This document shows positions 13,321 through 26,216 of a DNA stretch of 64,000 nt, one piece after another. Origin of the DNA: Strongylocentrotus droebachiensis (lineage: Eukaryota; Echinodermata; Echinoidea; Camarodonta; Strongylocentrotidae); the NCBI GenBank assembly GCA_035222895.1, contig JAVYIG010001612.1, forward strand, positions 1 to 64,000, given 5' to 3'. Both the position numbers and the translations under genes were made by a program. How positions within the stretch are numbered: the stretch's first letter is position 1; each line of letters opens with the position of its first letter. The notes beneath the pieces were generated by a model. The model worked only from the letters and a program-made list of their open reading frames with translations. It was not told the origin of the DNA and did not search any database.

Positions 13321-13324
13321 CACA

Positions 13325-13382
13325 CCCCCCCCCCCCCCCACACACACATACACACACACACAAACACAAACACACACACACA
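13325..13382. repeat. Poly-C followed by CA microsatellite
   Basis: A C-run at about 13325-13339 is continued by (ca)n with a few interruptions to 13382. Confidence 0.9.
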
Positions 13383-14305
13383 TGAATGCACGCACTTTCT
13401 CTTTTGATGCGTTTTTTGTTATGTGTGTATAATTTATGCGTGACTGTCTCTCATTCTCACCCTCCATTTCCTAACGAAGAACATTATTTCCCATCGGGCA
13501 GGCGGAAATTGTGCTTTTCTTCCGACGCGCCAAACCCCAACTTTTCCCGCCAAAATTAATGATCCTGTCACCGTCTGGTAAACGGAATGCCAATCTCTAT
13601 TACCTTTCCTTCTACCAATCAAGTTGAAAAGGCAATTTATATCTAAGCATCCTGAAACCCCGTTATTCTCAGACACGGCCGATTGTTTATCTGAAATGCA
13701 TGCACAATATACATTTCGTTCTGTTTATAGTCCTTGTATGCACGCGGTTTGGAATTAAAAAAAACGTCGTAATGTCACAGCAATATCGCTTAGTTTTAAA
13801 ATGCCGTTTGCGCTAGTCTGTCGAATCACCATAACGCCTGTCATGCTTATTAGCACTTTGATAAATCGACGTCCCTTGATACCAAAGAATTTCCGCTTTT
13901 TTGAGACGGGTTTTGGCGGTAAAACCGATATCCCTGTTGATATTAAGCGAATTACGCTGTCGGAAAGGAAAATGTGAAACCCTTCCGTAACTCATTGTCA
14001 TTTAGCTTTATTTCCGGCCCGATGGCGTAAACCTCTCTAATGCATTGAACATAAGAAGTCGGATAAAGTGCTATTGCCTTTGTAAACATCAAAAAACGGA
14101 TAAAGATTAAACCAAATCAAAATGGAAAACAATGTATTAAGAATGTGTATTGAATTGCGGAACGTCACACATGGAATTACACAACAAAATGGATTAATCC
14201 CAAATTGTCCGGCTTTAATCCTAGACTGAAGGATTCTCCTTTAATCCTAAACTTTAGGATAATCATCTCTTTTTTCAACTTATGAGTTCATATCTACTGC
14301 TGATA
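13383..14305. other. Non-coding stretch
   Basis: No exon, RNA gene or repeat family was recognised. Confidence 0.45.
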
Positions 14306-14625
14306 ATAGGTTTCGATTTTTTTTCTTCTCTTTTTCTTCTTCTCCTTCTGCTTCTTTTTCTTTTCTTGTTTTCCTCTTATTCTTCATTCTTCTCCTGCTT
14401 GTTTTTCTCTTCCTTTTCTTCTTCTTGCTTCTCATTACACTTTCTCCTTTTTCTTTTTGTTTAATTGTTATTATTCTTTAAATTTGTTCTCTTTTTTTCT
14501 TATTCTTCTTTTTCTTCTTTTATATTCTGCAATCTAGGCTATATGTGATTCCTTTTTATTTTATTTTTTCCTTGGGGTCTTCGTCTTCTTCCTCGCCTTT
14601 TTTCTTCTGTTTTTTCTTCATCATC
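14306..14625. repeat. Long polypyrimidine tract (TTC/CTT-rich)
   Basis: About 300 bp of almost pure pyrimidine on the plus strand ('cttcttctccttctgcttct' style), interrupted near 14525-14560. Such polypurine-polypyrimidine tracts can form triplex DNA. Leucine/phenylalanine/serine-rich open frames across it are artefacts. Confidence 0.85.
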
Positions 14626-16990
14626 ATCAGATTTGTCAGTGACTTTTGTCATTTGTCATTGAAAAAAGGCTTTGTGAAACGGGCATCAGAACTTCACCAT
14701 ACCTTTAAGAAAAGCAGAAGCTGAAAACATTGAATACCCTTTGTCCCATGATGTTTTCAATTACGTTGTAACAAAAACCCGTTGACTGAGGTCCCACGAA
14801 AAACAAATGAATATATAAGTAAAAATGCACTTATGACGAGCCGTACGTGAGGTGAAATATATATCTAAAGATGAATAAACCATGATGTTTCAATTTGCTT
14901 GGTGCAGTGGGACTTACATTTCATCGAGTGCCGAATGGTTTTATGGATCAGCGGAGGACAGCTTCTCGCAATTTTCATATCACCTTTATTTCACTTTGCC
15001 AGAAATCATTTCTCCGCGGTATTCCTCTTTATAGTTGTAATTCTTTGTTTTATATTCATGGAAATGAAATGGGTTCATACGAGCTCGGGATTATGTGCCA
15101 TGTCAACTACATATTTTAAGCATATTACACAGACAAGATAGTGCATAAATTATAAAGTAGTTTGCATGCGACGTCTGCCGTGCTCGTATGCGCTGACGTA
15201 GAATGGCATAGATTTTACGACTTGTTTGTCAGCAATTTTATGTCTGTTTACTGGCTTTCTTTTCTATATATGTTCCGCAATTTCAGCCGTAACACTTCAA
15301 ATGATTTTAACAATGTTAGCATGTACTTTTAAATGCACTTTCGACCATTGTCGTCACCCAGAAGGGTTGTTGCTTATGAAACTCATGAAGTTTTTAAGTA
15401 CAAGACTCGCATAATGCATTTAATATGCTATATTTGTATGTGTGTGGGTGAGTGGTGTGTGTTTTGTATATAGGCCACGAATGTGTGTGGAAAGATGTTT
15501 GGATTTATAGAAAGGTGCATCCGAAGTTCATGGAGTTCCTAAACTTCCAGGTCGTTTACACTGTTTACGATTACAACGTAAATCATTGTAATGAGGTTTA
15601 TAGAAATCCAGGAGTTTTCCTAAAAACCTAAACAATGTTAATTCAACATCAGAAGAGACCGATATAAAGATAAGCCGTGCAAAAACATTTTCTTTGATAT
15701 GATATCAATCTACTATAATGAGCGGTTCTTGCGTTTAATCTTGCCCTGAGATACAAATATGGTCAATTAGGTCATTATACCTGTAATGATATTGGTTTGG
15801 AAAAGGAAACGTCGCAATGAAAGGATTTGGGGGTCATATTCGTCTCCGCAAATTCATTTTTGTTTCGTAATTGTAAAGTGTTTTGGGCAAATTTAAAACG
15901 TTACGACCCTTTTAGTTATATAAACATTCTCCTTGATAACAAGATCTTTTAAAATGTCTATATCTTTCTGCTTCGCCTGCTTCTTTTTTTATCTCCTTGT
16001 TTTATTTTTATTTTTTCTTCTTCTTCTTCCCAAGTCCTCCTCTTCCTCCTCCTTCTTCTTAGCCGACCATTTTAGAACTTATTTTGAATTTCAGCATTTT
16101 CTTCTTATTTTTCTAAATAGGATCCACCCCACCCCTCTCCATATGAAATGGTATACAAAACAAAACTGGAGGTTGAAAAATTATTTTCCTAATTGTGTTT
16201 TCTTATGTGTGGCGTCAACAGTCAACTATCACAATATGCTTTCAAACTTCAGAGCACATCTGTAACCCAACGCCGCGTTTTTATGTTGTAAACACTCGCT
16301 GTCAAACGATATATATATGCTGTCAAACGATAATCCAAGCAGTACTGTTTATTTATTGGCATTTTCAGTTAATACCTGGAAGTCGGTCCACGTGACAAGG
16401 TTTGCTTTACATCGTTAGGTATGGCGCGATTAATGTTACCTACGTCATCTGCATGCCAAAAAAGAAGAAGAAGAAAGATGAAGTCGAATGGGAGAGATTG
16501 GTGAAGATGTGTCTCTGTAATCGTCTGATCTTTGTCTAATGGTATCACTCAGGAGTTTTATATTTGTTAGACAGCACATGTCCATCATCGGCCATGCCGA
16601 ACTAATATTTTAACAGTGTTTGAAATCCAGAAGTAAGCTAGTAGAACAACAGTGTACTTTCATCGCTATCTGCATGGGGAATTCATGTGAAGTTATAGAG
16701 AAATGAAAGGGTAATGATTCGTCGAAGTATAGATGGATAGATGTTATTGTAGAAGATAAGTGGAAATATTCATGATAATGTTGTCATATTACAATTATCG
16801 CGTAATCTACGTTATACAAACGGTTATGTAAGTTCAGACATTGAATCTTATTACCAACAAAAAAGAGATAAGAATAGGAAAACAGAAGGGGAAAAGGACC
16901 AGAAGAGAAACGATATGACCACCTTCGACACCCTCCCTTATTCAGTGGCATTGTAAAGTCACATCTCCTTTTTCGAGGATAACTGGTGCC
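14626..16990. other. Non-coding stretch, nothing recognised as a gene
   Basis: Includes a second pyrimidine-rich patch (15978-16062), a short direct repeat 'ctgtcaaacgata' (16301 and 16320), and a foldback-like 'gtcatttgtcattg..tttgtgaaacggg' at 14648-14683. That last phrase resembles the ends of the element at 34210-34362. Confidence 0.45.
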
Positions 16991-18138
16991 CCCCCCCCCC
17001 CCCTTTGAATGATGTTAATACTTTATTAATACCTGCTACGATACACCTCGGATTCTGATTAAATTTTGCTGTTGGAAACGACCAATGTCATGTAAAATAA
17101 ACAGTGCAGACTGAAGGTAAGCCACTTTCGTTTCAAATGTAATCCTGTCGCCAGAACTGAGGATTAGTTCAGAAGGAAGAATTTGAGTTTGTTTTGACTC
17201 CGATATTAAGAAATGTCTGACAGAATTGGAGCACAGACAGGCACACCCTTTATTAACCGTTGACTATTGCATTCCATTCTGTATTCCCCGTAGGTTTAAC
17301 TCTTTAAATGCCACAGAAAAAACCCACCATATATATTATGCAAAACAAAATGTAAGTAAATGCCAAATGCTTCAAGATTTACCTATGCTGGTGTCATAAG
17401 GGTTTCATGGACGTTGTCAAATAATACAAAAATGGGAATTTAGCCAATTATTCATTACATCAAGCAATCCTTCCGTTAATGAGTGCGTATTCTTTTGTGC
17501 AGAAATACACGTGTGGCAAACGAGAAACCGTGCAGGGGCTGAAGAAGGCAAACGAGGTGTTGATATAGAACGCATCAGGTTCAAGTAAACAGTGGGTTAA
17601 TTTCCGATAAGACATCGGCTTCCTACATAAAGGCCGTTACTGCTTTTGACAATACAGAGCTTTTTACGGCCTACTTGTGATTAGCTGAGGAAGAGCAAAA
17701 CAGATTCGAGGAAAAGCAGAGACGGAAAGAGATATATAAAAAAAAAACAAGTCATGTAGACCATGAGACAACCATAAAGATTGAGATCTATAGAGGAGGA
17801 GTAAAACAAAATGCTCAAATAAACAGAATTGTTGTTTCCCACTTGTCCAAATTAAACAAGATTGTACCTCCAGATTTCGGCAGAACGTTAATAACTGTGG
17901 ACAGCCCACCCTCTTCGATTTCATTCTCTGGTCTTTCCTTGAGAGGAGATTTTAATCAAACTTCAGAAGAACGTGCTGACCCATTCCTTACAGATTACGT
18001 ATTCCAGAGAAATCAACAGGAAAATCGTCAGAAATGAATGTCCTTGTCTACAAACTTGACTTAAGCATGTGCAAGCAGAACTTTTTGAATTTCAAGAGGG
18101 TCTAAAAGAAGAGGAGCATGATAATTCTCGCTAATACC
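16991..18138. other. Non-coding stretch with a poly-C run
   Basis: A C-run of 14 sits at about 16990-17004. Otherwise no coding exon was recognised. A plus-strand open frame at 17843-18037 has no recognisable features. Confidence 0.45.
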
Positions 18139-18384
18139 TCAGTCACACCGCCCGGTCATCTCCTAACCGTCTCCACACTGACAGATCATTGGCCATTCCG
18201 GGTAGTGTAACTGTTTGTACGGTCGGTTTTCCGCCAGGTCTCTGTCTTGTTGATGTGACTGAGTTATAATACTTAAGCCTCACGGGGAAACCGGCACCAA
18301 AACCAAAACGGACGCCGAACCAATTGCCCATGTATTTTTTCCGGACCATTTTCGGCCTGGTCTTGGTTTTGCCGGTGTAACTGA
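18139..18384. mobile_element. Possible MITE with TCAGTnACACCG ends
   Basis: The left end 'tcagtcacaccgcc' and right end 'gccggtgtaactga' are inverted copies with one or two mismatches, about 245 bp apart. No clear target duplication is seen. Class unknown. Confidence 0.45.
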
Positions 18385-19049
18385 CACAGAAGCAACATTC
18401 GTATGTTAACTACAACAACCACCCACGCCATCTTTACTTAGAAATAGGTTGCCCATCAGGAAGTCTGTCTTTGCAATTCAACAATGTTTGAGGACATGCA
18501 CTTGAGTTTTAAGTGAGTCTTAAAATGGGACATTCGTTATGCGCTGACACGATGCAGCGAAACCCAGACTCTTGTGTAGTTGCCCGAATGCATTTAGCCG
18601 AACTTTTCTCACCGCCCACCAGTCCTACAGATTTCCTCATAATGACGGTTTCTTATCAGGAAGCGGGTCCTTGCATTTCAGCTCGTCTTTAAAAGGAACT
18701 CTTGATTTTAAGTGGGTCGGAAGGAAAAGAAGGTTTGAATTCGTGGTGTTGGAGCCGTGGTCCCTCTAAAGACCAGTGGTTATGTAGCCGACTGGTCGGG
18801 GAGGATGACAAGTTCCCTCACTTAATTACTCGAGATTCCCTCACTTAATTGGCAGGGCTGGGAGAAATGCAAGATTCGTTTTCTACGTACAATGAATAAT
18901 TTTGAATCCGTCATCGATACGATTAAGACGAAGAGCAGGGGAGCAAAGAAGCGCAGTTTCTCCCTCCAGGTTGCACCAGTTTCGGTATTGTCCAACTCTT
19001 CAATGATTGACCAATTCAGATCAAACTTTTATTATTAACCATTAAAACT
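18385..19049. other. Non-coding stretch
   Basis: Unique-looking sequence with a short direct duplication 'ttccctcacttaatt' (18811 and 18836). No gene was recognised. Confidence 0.45.
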
Positions 19050-19057
19050 GCCATCAT

Positions 19058-20119
19058 CAGGGGCGGCGATCCCGGGGGGACGGGGGGACACGTCCCCCCC
19101 TCGAATTTTGTAGGGGGGAATCGCCCCCCCCCCCCGGAAAATTCGAAAAAGTGCAAACAAATAATATACAGCAAATACTGACTAAAGACTGCAACACACT
19201 ATTAGGCTTTGGAGGGCCCAGGAGTGCAGCGTTTAGACAAATAAAAATGCAAAAATCTTCCGGCTCGGGAGCTTTGCTCCCTCGCATAATATCTTTCAAA
19301 ATTTACAAGTAAATATTGTAGAAAAGTGAAGTGTGAAAAAAAGTGTTTTTTTTTTTTTTTTTTTACTATAGTTTTGCTAAGGAATATAATTTTGTAATAC
19401 AACAAAACTTCAAAACCTGTGAGGGGGTAGTCACTTTTGTCACCTTCACCCCTCTCTTTCACTATGCTCACTCACTCGGGCTTGGGGCAGCCCCCCCCCC
19501 CCCAAAAAAAAGGGTTATTTACTTGAAATCTAATGTATGACAACATGACAGGGGTTCAAATGCATGCAAATGAAAATATAAGCCTATTAAAAGCATTGGC
19601 CCTGTACTAACATTAATTTGACCCTGGCTTGTCAAATTCTCTACCTAATATGAAACGAAAAAATTATAGCGGCCCAAAACTGCCAGTACAAATGGATGAT
19701 TACTTTACATACATTTATTAGCGGTAAAAGAAATCTGTTCCGATTTTCACATTTTAGGCCCCCCCCCCCCCCCCCTATCGGCAAATCCTGGATCCGCCCC
19801 TGCCTGGACCCTACTCCGATTAGTGACCTGCATGCAAGTGTCACAAATAAGGTATCAAAATATGCTCATCTGACCCTTATTAAATGCCTAAAAACTCTGA
19901 GCTTCATGGGGCTCCGCCCCTTGACCCCACGCCAAATAACGCCCCATTTGCTTTGCTCTATCTGATCGCAAATACTTTAGCCCCCCCCCCCCCCCATCCC
20001 ACCTTGAAAAACGTTCCGCGGGGCCTGCATGTAACATGCAAGAGCGGTGATGATGCGGATTCCCCCCCCCCCCCCAAAAAAAAAAAAAACCCGGTCATGA
20101 AAAGAAATCGCCGCCCCTG
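19058..20119. mobile_element. hAT-superfamily non-autonomous DNA transposon (~1.06 kb)
   Basis: The ends are inverted copies: left 'caggggcggcgat', right 'atcgccgcccctg'. They are flanked by a perfect 8-bp target duplication, gccatcat, at 19050-19057 and 20120-20127. An 8-bp duplication with CAGGGGCGG ends is typical of hAT elements. The interior is a chain of poly-C/poly-G runs, purine/pyrimidine patches and AT-rich sequence, with no transposase. A second internal end-like motif ('ggatccgcccctg', about 19790-19802) suggests a nested or chimeric element. Confidence 0.85.
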
Positions 20120-20127
20120 GCCATCAT

Positions 20128-20480
20128 AATGGCTAATTTGTTTTAATTGTCACTGGTCATTAAGTCTTTGGCAGCAACACTTAGTTCAAATACATCCCCT
20201 AAAAGAGGGGTCAATATTATTCACAGCAGAGTTATGGGGTCCGTTTGCTTGTTATCTATTTTGTCCAACATATAGATACACGTTATCTTCTGTTTAACAG
20301 AGACTTGTTTACAGTTTAAAGTCCAGTATGTACACATGAATGAGGACCTGGGCATTGTGCAGTATTCCATTATTCATGCCAATTCCCTATTGAAGTTGAT
20401 TATTACGTAAGATAGGTTACCGTTTATCTCTGTCGAACCCTATCTTAGGAATTAGTATATTTTGAAATAGTATGGGGTTT
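20128..20480. other. Non-coding stretch
   Basis: Unique-looking sequence right of the hAT target site. No gene was recognised. Confidence 0.45.
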
Positions 20481-20745
20481 AATCTCTCTCTCTCTCTTCC
20501 TCTCTAATTTTTTGTATGCAAAACCGTATCCATGTGCATCAACCCTGCTCCTCTGTAATCTCCCTTCATTGTCACTGTTTCATTTTTACCCGTTATTTTC
20601 TCTTACATATCACATCTCAATTTGGTATCTGCGCCTCTCTTTCTCTCCCTCCACTCCTCCCTATCTCTCTCTCTGTCCCCCTCTCCCCCTCTGTCCCTCT
20701 CTCTCTCTCTCTCCCTCTCTCTCTCTCTCCCTCTTTCTGTGTTTA
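20481..20745. repeat. CT-rich simple repeat tract
   Basis: (ct)n runs at 20482-20505 and, after a mixed segment, from about 20635 to 20745. Confidence 0.85.
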
Positions 20746-21338
20746 CAATTTGCTCCATTTAAATAGGTTTCGTTGGAAATGTAAAACAACAATGATATAC
20801 CGACAATCTACACAGTTCTATGGCAATTCAAACATTTAAAATCAATATCAGCATACTCCCTCTTGTATCATACCGCCTGGTTACACTCGAAACCTGTGCG
20901 GATTTTCAACGCTCTCTGTTCAAACATGCATGTCATACATGTACCAGGAGCCTCTTAATAATTGTTTATTTCATTTAAGCAATCACTGTGATATGCCATT
21001 CGTAAAGCTTCATATTTGGTCCCCTTTCTAAACAACATGATTGAGCGTATTGTTTTGAATTTAACGTCCACAAACGGCAGCTGTTGTTCTAAATCGTAAA
21101 CAGAACGTCATCTGGGACATTCCTGGATATCACTTTATTCATTGCAAATGCAAATATACCATTCATCATCAAATTGATATCTGTTTCTTCGATCCTAAGG
21201 TATATCACCGTACTTTTCTCTTTTCCCGATGGAAATCTATATTACTATGCATGCATGATGGATGGAACCTGGAGCCTACTTTGCCTACCAATCGGGATTT
21301 GCAAAATTTGTAAAACGCTTTTTTTTTCTATCGTTTTT
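20746..21338. other. Non-coding stretch upstream of candidate leader exons
   Basis: AT-rich, with no exon or repeat recognised. Confidence 0.4.
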
Positions 21339-21780
21339 TCGTCGATAGATTCGTCAGAAGAGGCACGGAGGACCGAAAAGAGGGAAACGCGACGCCATCA
21401 GTGGAAAGTAGGTAGTCATTCACCCTGAAAGAGCATTATACAGATTGACGAAAGTGATTTTTAAAACGCGAAGAAGCGCCATTCGACACGGGGCATTTGT
21501 GTTGGCAAATCATTCATGCTAGGTGCATGCTGAGATTCGTAACTGGCAACTCGCAGAGCGTGCAGTGATTAAGGCGTGAACATTAAACCCTGTGCGGAGG
21601 ATTAATGGAATCGTCCTTCTGACCGAAGGAGACAGCAAGGGAGAGAGAGAGAGAGAAATAGATTGCAGCATCGGTGGAATCGTAGCATTTGGAAGCGACG
21701 GAGCTCATTTGCGACTCGGGCTACCGTTCGGTGAGGGTCGTTCAGGAAAATCCGTCTGGTTGATTTCGGTGGAAGCGATC
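21339..21780 (+). other. Candidate 5' leader exon(s) ending at a strong splice donor (21780/21781)
   Basis: This is a GC-richer island in AT-rich sequence. An acceptor-like 'tcgtcgatag' precedes 21350, a donor-like 'ggaaagtaggta' lies at about 21408-21415, and a near-consensus donor 'cgatc|gtaagt' lies at 21780/21781. No long ATG frame occurs, so it would be untranslated leader. The next good acceptor downstream on this strand that leads to coding sequence is at 27438 in front of the receptor gene. Linking the two is inference only. Confidence 0.3.
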
Positions 21781-24700
21781 GTAAGTTTTTGGCGGACTCT
21801 CACATACGCCAAACTTCGTCATCCATCTCCGCTTGCATTGGATATACTTGGACAATTACGAAAGGAGTTGCATAGATCAAAATGTTTATATGAGTAATCT
21901 CATACTTCGAAAGAGTACATGATTATTTATCTATCTATTACGAATGATAACAACAACTTGGAAAGAAGCTGAGTAAATTATGTATTCTGACTAGATCGAC
22001 CCGCAATACTTCGTCGGATATCATAAAGGGAAAGCCCCATATTTAACTCAACTGACCGTGTTAATTGCTGCGTTCGAGATGACACATTTAGATTGATAAT
22101 TGATGTTATTTTAATTTTCTTGGAAAGCTCGAGTTTGGTTACTTCGTACGGCCTCGGTTGACCCTGAGGAGGAAACTCTGTCCATCTTACGGAAGATATT
22201 TTGTAAACACTAAAATTAAGATTAGCATTTCCTAATATCCACAATTTTTTAGTCGGTATCAATTTCTCGAGTTTAGGAGCACAACTACCAAGGGAAAGTA
22301 GAACTCATCGGTCGTGACGATTAGGGTAAGCGAGGAATAAACATCGCTGACTTTCTTTTTCATGTTACGCTGCAAAGCCGGTGTCAACTGATCGTCAATA
22401 ACCTGCGATTGCCCCGCTCCTCCCATTAACGTATTAACTCACTGTCGGAGAATACGAGGTGTTTATGCGTTTCCCACTCTCAGGAGCCTTGATGATGATG
22501 ACCTAATGCTGGAATAATGGACGGCCGGATCAGCCCCACTTCCCTGTCTGATTAAACCTTAAAAAACGTGGATCGCGTGACCCTGAAGGTGTCAACCAAA
22601 GTCGAAGGACTATTCGACTGAGGTTCAGTAGATGGGTAGATGTGTTGATGATTGCGATTGCATTTTCAAGATCCGTTAACATATCCTGGGCGGTCTTTTC
22701 CGACAAGGAGGATTCATTTGTGTCTTCGCGTTCCGGCGTCTGTGGATGTCATTGGAAAGCTAGCTTATCAATTGTCGATGAATTGGAAAGTGTGTATTCT
22801 TTGATGGTGATCGTTCTGGTTATCAGGTACTCATCGGTCAGTGCTTAAATCTGTCATCGCCGCAGAGGTGTGAAGAGACGTAAAGTACAGCTCGTGATTT
22901 TGTTTTACAGCGAGACTTGATGAACTTCGCTTTCAAATAGTCGCGCAGATTGGAACATCGAAACACATTCTTCTACTTTTCCAATCTGGAATAACAGTAA
23001 AGGATAAGCAAGAGAGGAAGAGCAAGATAGTGGAGAGTATCAAAGTATTCTGTAAAAAAGAAGAAGGAATATACTTGGAATTTTTGAATTCATTTAAACT
23101 TTTAATAAGGGACATTACCTCCCAATGGATTAACCCATTCCGATTGTCATCAAAGTAAAGAGGTAAGCAACGCCGTGTCCCTGGCAATATGCCCCCCCCC
23201 CGCCTCTATCATGTCATTTTTGTATTCTTGTAACTTCCTTTTTGATGAAAGAAGTGACTCTTCTTTCTTTTCTTCAAATAATTAACTTTTAAACTAAGTT
23301 TTTCTTTCCTTTTGTAGCTTTGCACATTTTTTGCATTTTGTGTGCATCTGAGAGGACAATGCCACCGACATTAGTTCCTCAGAATAAAAAGCAAAACATG
23401 AGCGAAATAAGCTGGTTTTATATATCTCGAATGCAGTCGAATAAACTAAAGAGTGGGTTATGTAAAACCGTGCAAATATTAAACTGGCTAATCAATTGCT
23501 TTATCTTTATGATGCAATGTAGGACAAGTTTCCGACTCTTTCCGTGCATAAATGATTTACTTTCAATCAATTGTTATCAATTCTGTGACTAGGCAGACTC
23601 TCGTTATGTTGCAGCAACAACAGCTATATGCTTTCCACAGTATAGATTTATTTTCACAGCCCTGAGACAAACGTTACTTTAGAAGCATCAGCCAGAAATG
23701 TATGATGTCGCAGTGTATATTGACAAATTGAAAAGGAATCTAATCAATTTGTTAAATCGATGCTCTCCTACGTTTCGTAACGCAAAGCTTTTATAACATT
23801 TGCTTGATTTTGTTCAATTTGTTTCGATGGTTAAAAAAGGGATTTTATTTTTGAGCCATCCTTTTTTGTGTCCTCTAAACAAATCAAGAATACTATTACA
23901 AAATTCTTTTTTTCTAAAAAAATGTCACCTATCTGAACCCGTTCCGTCGCTGTCCATATGTTGCGCAATGCCTCTCTAGAGAGACAACCTAATGAGAAAA
24001 AGAATGTTCTTAGTCAGGCGAAATTGTCGGAGTGATGCAGAACGCATGGGAAGTTCGTTATCCGCAAAAGGGAAAGCCCACTGGATGAGTTATTAACCCT
24101 TTTCTACGCCCATAGCGCTTGGAACTTGAGAGATTTAAAAGGGTACACGCGCCCCTCAAAACCAGGCACGGAAGATGAAATCCACTTAATGTGGTAACGA
24201 AGTAGTCGCCATGCCGGGTCGTGGTTCTGCTCTTCTTCTTTATTTCTGTATTTCTTTTCTTTCTCTGTTCCCTTATCCCTGTTTTCACTGTGGCCGAAAA
24301 TCTGCAATACCACATCAACGTTCATGCCAGCATGGATTGCAATTTAGCACATACTTATCTGGAGAATGAACCTTCGGGAGTAGGTCCTTCAGATTCCGTG
24401 ACGCCATTGGCGTGGAATAGTTAACCACAATAGCCCTATGAAATAATATGATGTAACCGCGTTTTAAAACAATTCTTACAACAACCGTCAAAATGTCCCT
24501 TGGGAATTTCGAGCTTAATCTATTTTGAAATTAGGTGAATTGTAGGAGCTTGATATATTTTCTTTCCTATCTGTCTCGGTCAATATCGCTCTCTCGAGGT
24601 CTGTAATTCATGTTAATGGTGATTGGTGTAATGTACTCTGTCGTGGAACGGGAGGGAGAGAGAGGTACATTTATGTTGCGGGGTAATGCTTCGACAGTTT

Positions 24701-25173
24701 TTTCTATTTTCGGTAACGCCTTCTGTACAGACGTGGGCTTTACATGAACTGCTGACGGAGACTTGCTTATCGTAACCCGGCATCGGTAAAGTGATATCCA
24801 CGCGGGTTGATCCACATCAAATAGTAACTCAGAGATTGGAATCTACCTGATACGGCTTAACTGACATTTATCGGTGCTGTGCAAATGTTTTTAACGAATC
24901 CCAGGGCATCCTCCTGTGCTAACAGGCCATCGTATTGTTTAATAGAAGCAAGGGGTTTTGCAGTGCAAGCAGGTTTCGCATTGTTTCAACAAAACCGATA
25001 CCTGGCACGATATTGTCACTGTGTAATTAGCATTCTTTGTAGATTCATTTATCAAAAGCTTTCGGATAAAAAGTAAACATGAGTATTAACGATATTAGAT
25101 ATTGGATATTTTTAGCCATTATATCCAACAAACAAGGTGATTTTGGTATTGAAATAATCCCTACCAGTACCCG
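21781..25173. other. Non-coding stretch between candidate leader and receptor
   Basis: No recognised gene. Contains C-runs (about 23192-23201) and ordinary AT-rich sequence. Short open frames at 22642-22848 and 24221-24424 show no domains. Confidence 0.4.
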
Positions 25174-25410
25174 TTAAAAAGTAAAATACAACCACAATAG
25201 ATAACTACTCTCAAAGAAGGCAGAACAATCAGATAAGCAGAGTGGGGAAATTTTGAATGAAATCGACGAAAAAATAAGAGAGTCGTAAATCTTTTAATCT
25301 TATAATCACTATACCCAAGGGCACTTCAAATTGGCTGAATCGGTATGTCACTGTGACGTAGTACCGGACAACTTCCCATCTGTTTCAACACGCAAAATGA
25401 GTGTTTAAAA
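25174..25410. mobile_element. TTAA-type MITE, family M1 (copy 3, right-truncated)
   Basis: Begins TTAA plus 'aaagtaaaatacaaccac' and contains 'gataactactctcaaag', 'taatcactataccc', 'gggcacttcaaattggctga' and 'taccggacaacttcccatc'. These match the left half of 11857-12420. The right terminal repeat is missing or replaced. Confidence 0.65.
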
Positions 25411-25477
25411 AAAAATCATGATGAATGATTTGGGAGGGCTTTTTTTAAGAGGTGTAAAATGGCCGTAAGAACACTAT

Positions 25478-25550
25478 TGGCTCGCATGGACTTGAATCCA
25501 TGACTTTCTTATTTCTAGCCAAGTGTCTAACCCCTCGCACACCACTTCTC
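25478..25550 (-). repeat. tRNA-like sequence (SINE head or tRNA relic)
   Basis: On the minus strand, 'ggtgtgcgaggggttagaca' is followed by a T-arm-like hairpin (catgg, loop with ttcaagt, ccatg). The acceptor ends do not pair, so this is not a functional tRNA gene. Confidence 0.4.
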
Positions 25551-26216
25551 AACACCTTTACCTTTACTGGTTCGGTGCGTAACGTTATGTCTCAACAATA
25601 ACGATCAAATATTGAACAGTGATAGCACTTCATTTCAAAATAAATGACATAACTTCTAGTACATAGTGATGTCAGAGATGGAGTAACCAGTGGGCTTCGA
25701 CGTAAGCTTCATACGAAGGGGCTCATGCAGTGTCAGAAAAATGGGAAATGATGAACATTTTCTTCCCAGCGATCGCTTTATCCACGTGGATTACGGCTGA
25801 TCTAACACTGATTATATTCCGCTGCGAATAGCTAATCACGCCAGACAGATATTACCCTCGTATCGAAATGCTAATGGGCGAATCGATAATGGACGATTGT
25901 CTACAAACACGCACACACCTTGAGGCGGATAATTAACCGTCATATTTCGCCCATCACCGGTACGGCCCCTGAATCCCTGATTGACTCGCAGTTGTGTTTA
26001 TAACCACTCTCTTCATTTGTATTGTTGGCTCGGTGACAGGAGCGCGTGTCTGTGCAAGTCGGTTGACGATCAAATCTGTATTTTGGTTTCAGAAAAGTCA
26101 GTCACAAAATTTAGGACATGAGTCGGGTTTCATCGGTTTGATACCGAAAAGGGAAAAGGGGGGCGGGGGGGGGGGGGGGGGGGAGTTGCATGCATGACGG
26201 AGATGCTCTTTTCCCT
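25551..26216. other. Non-coding stretch with an 18-20 bp poly-G run
   Basis: The G-run at about 26159-26183 ends just before the R1 copy. No gene was recognised. Confidence 0.5.

Noticed and set aside
14282..14464. Phe/Leu/Ser-rich open frame
   Set aside because: Polypyrimidine tract translation, not a membrane protein.
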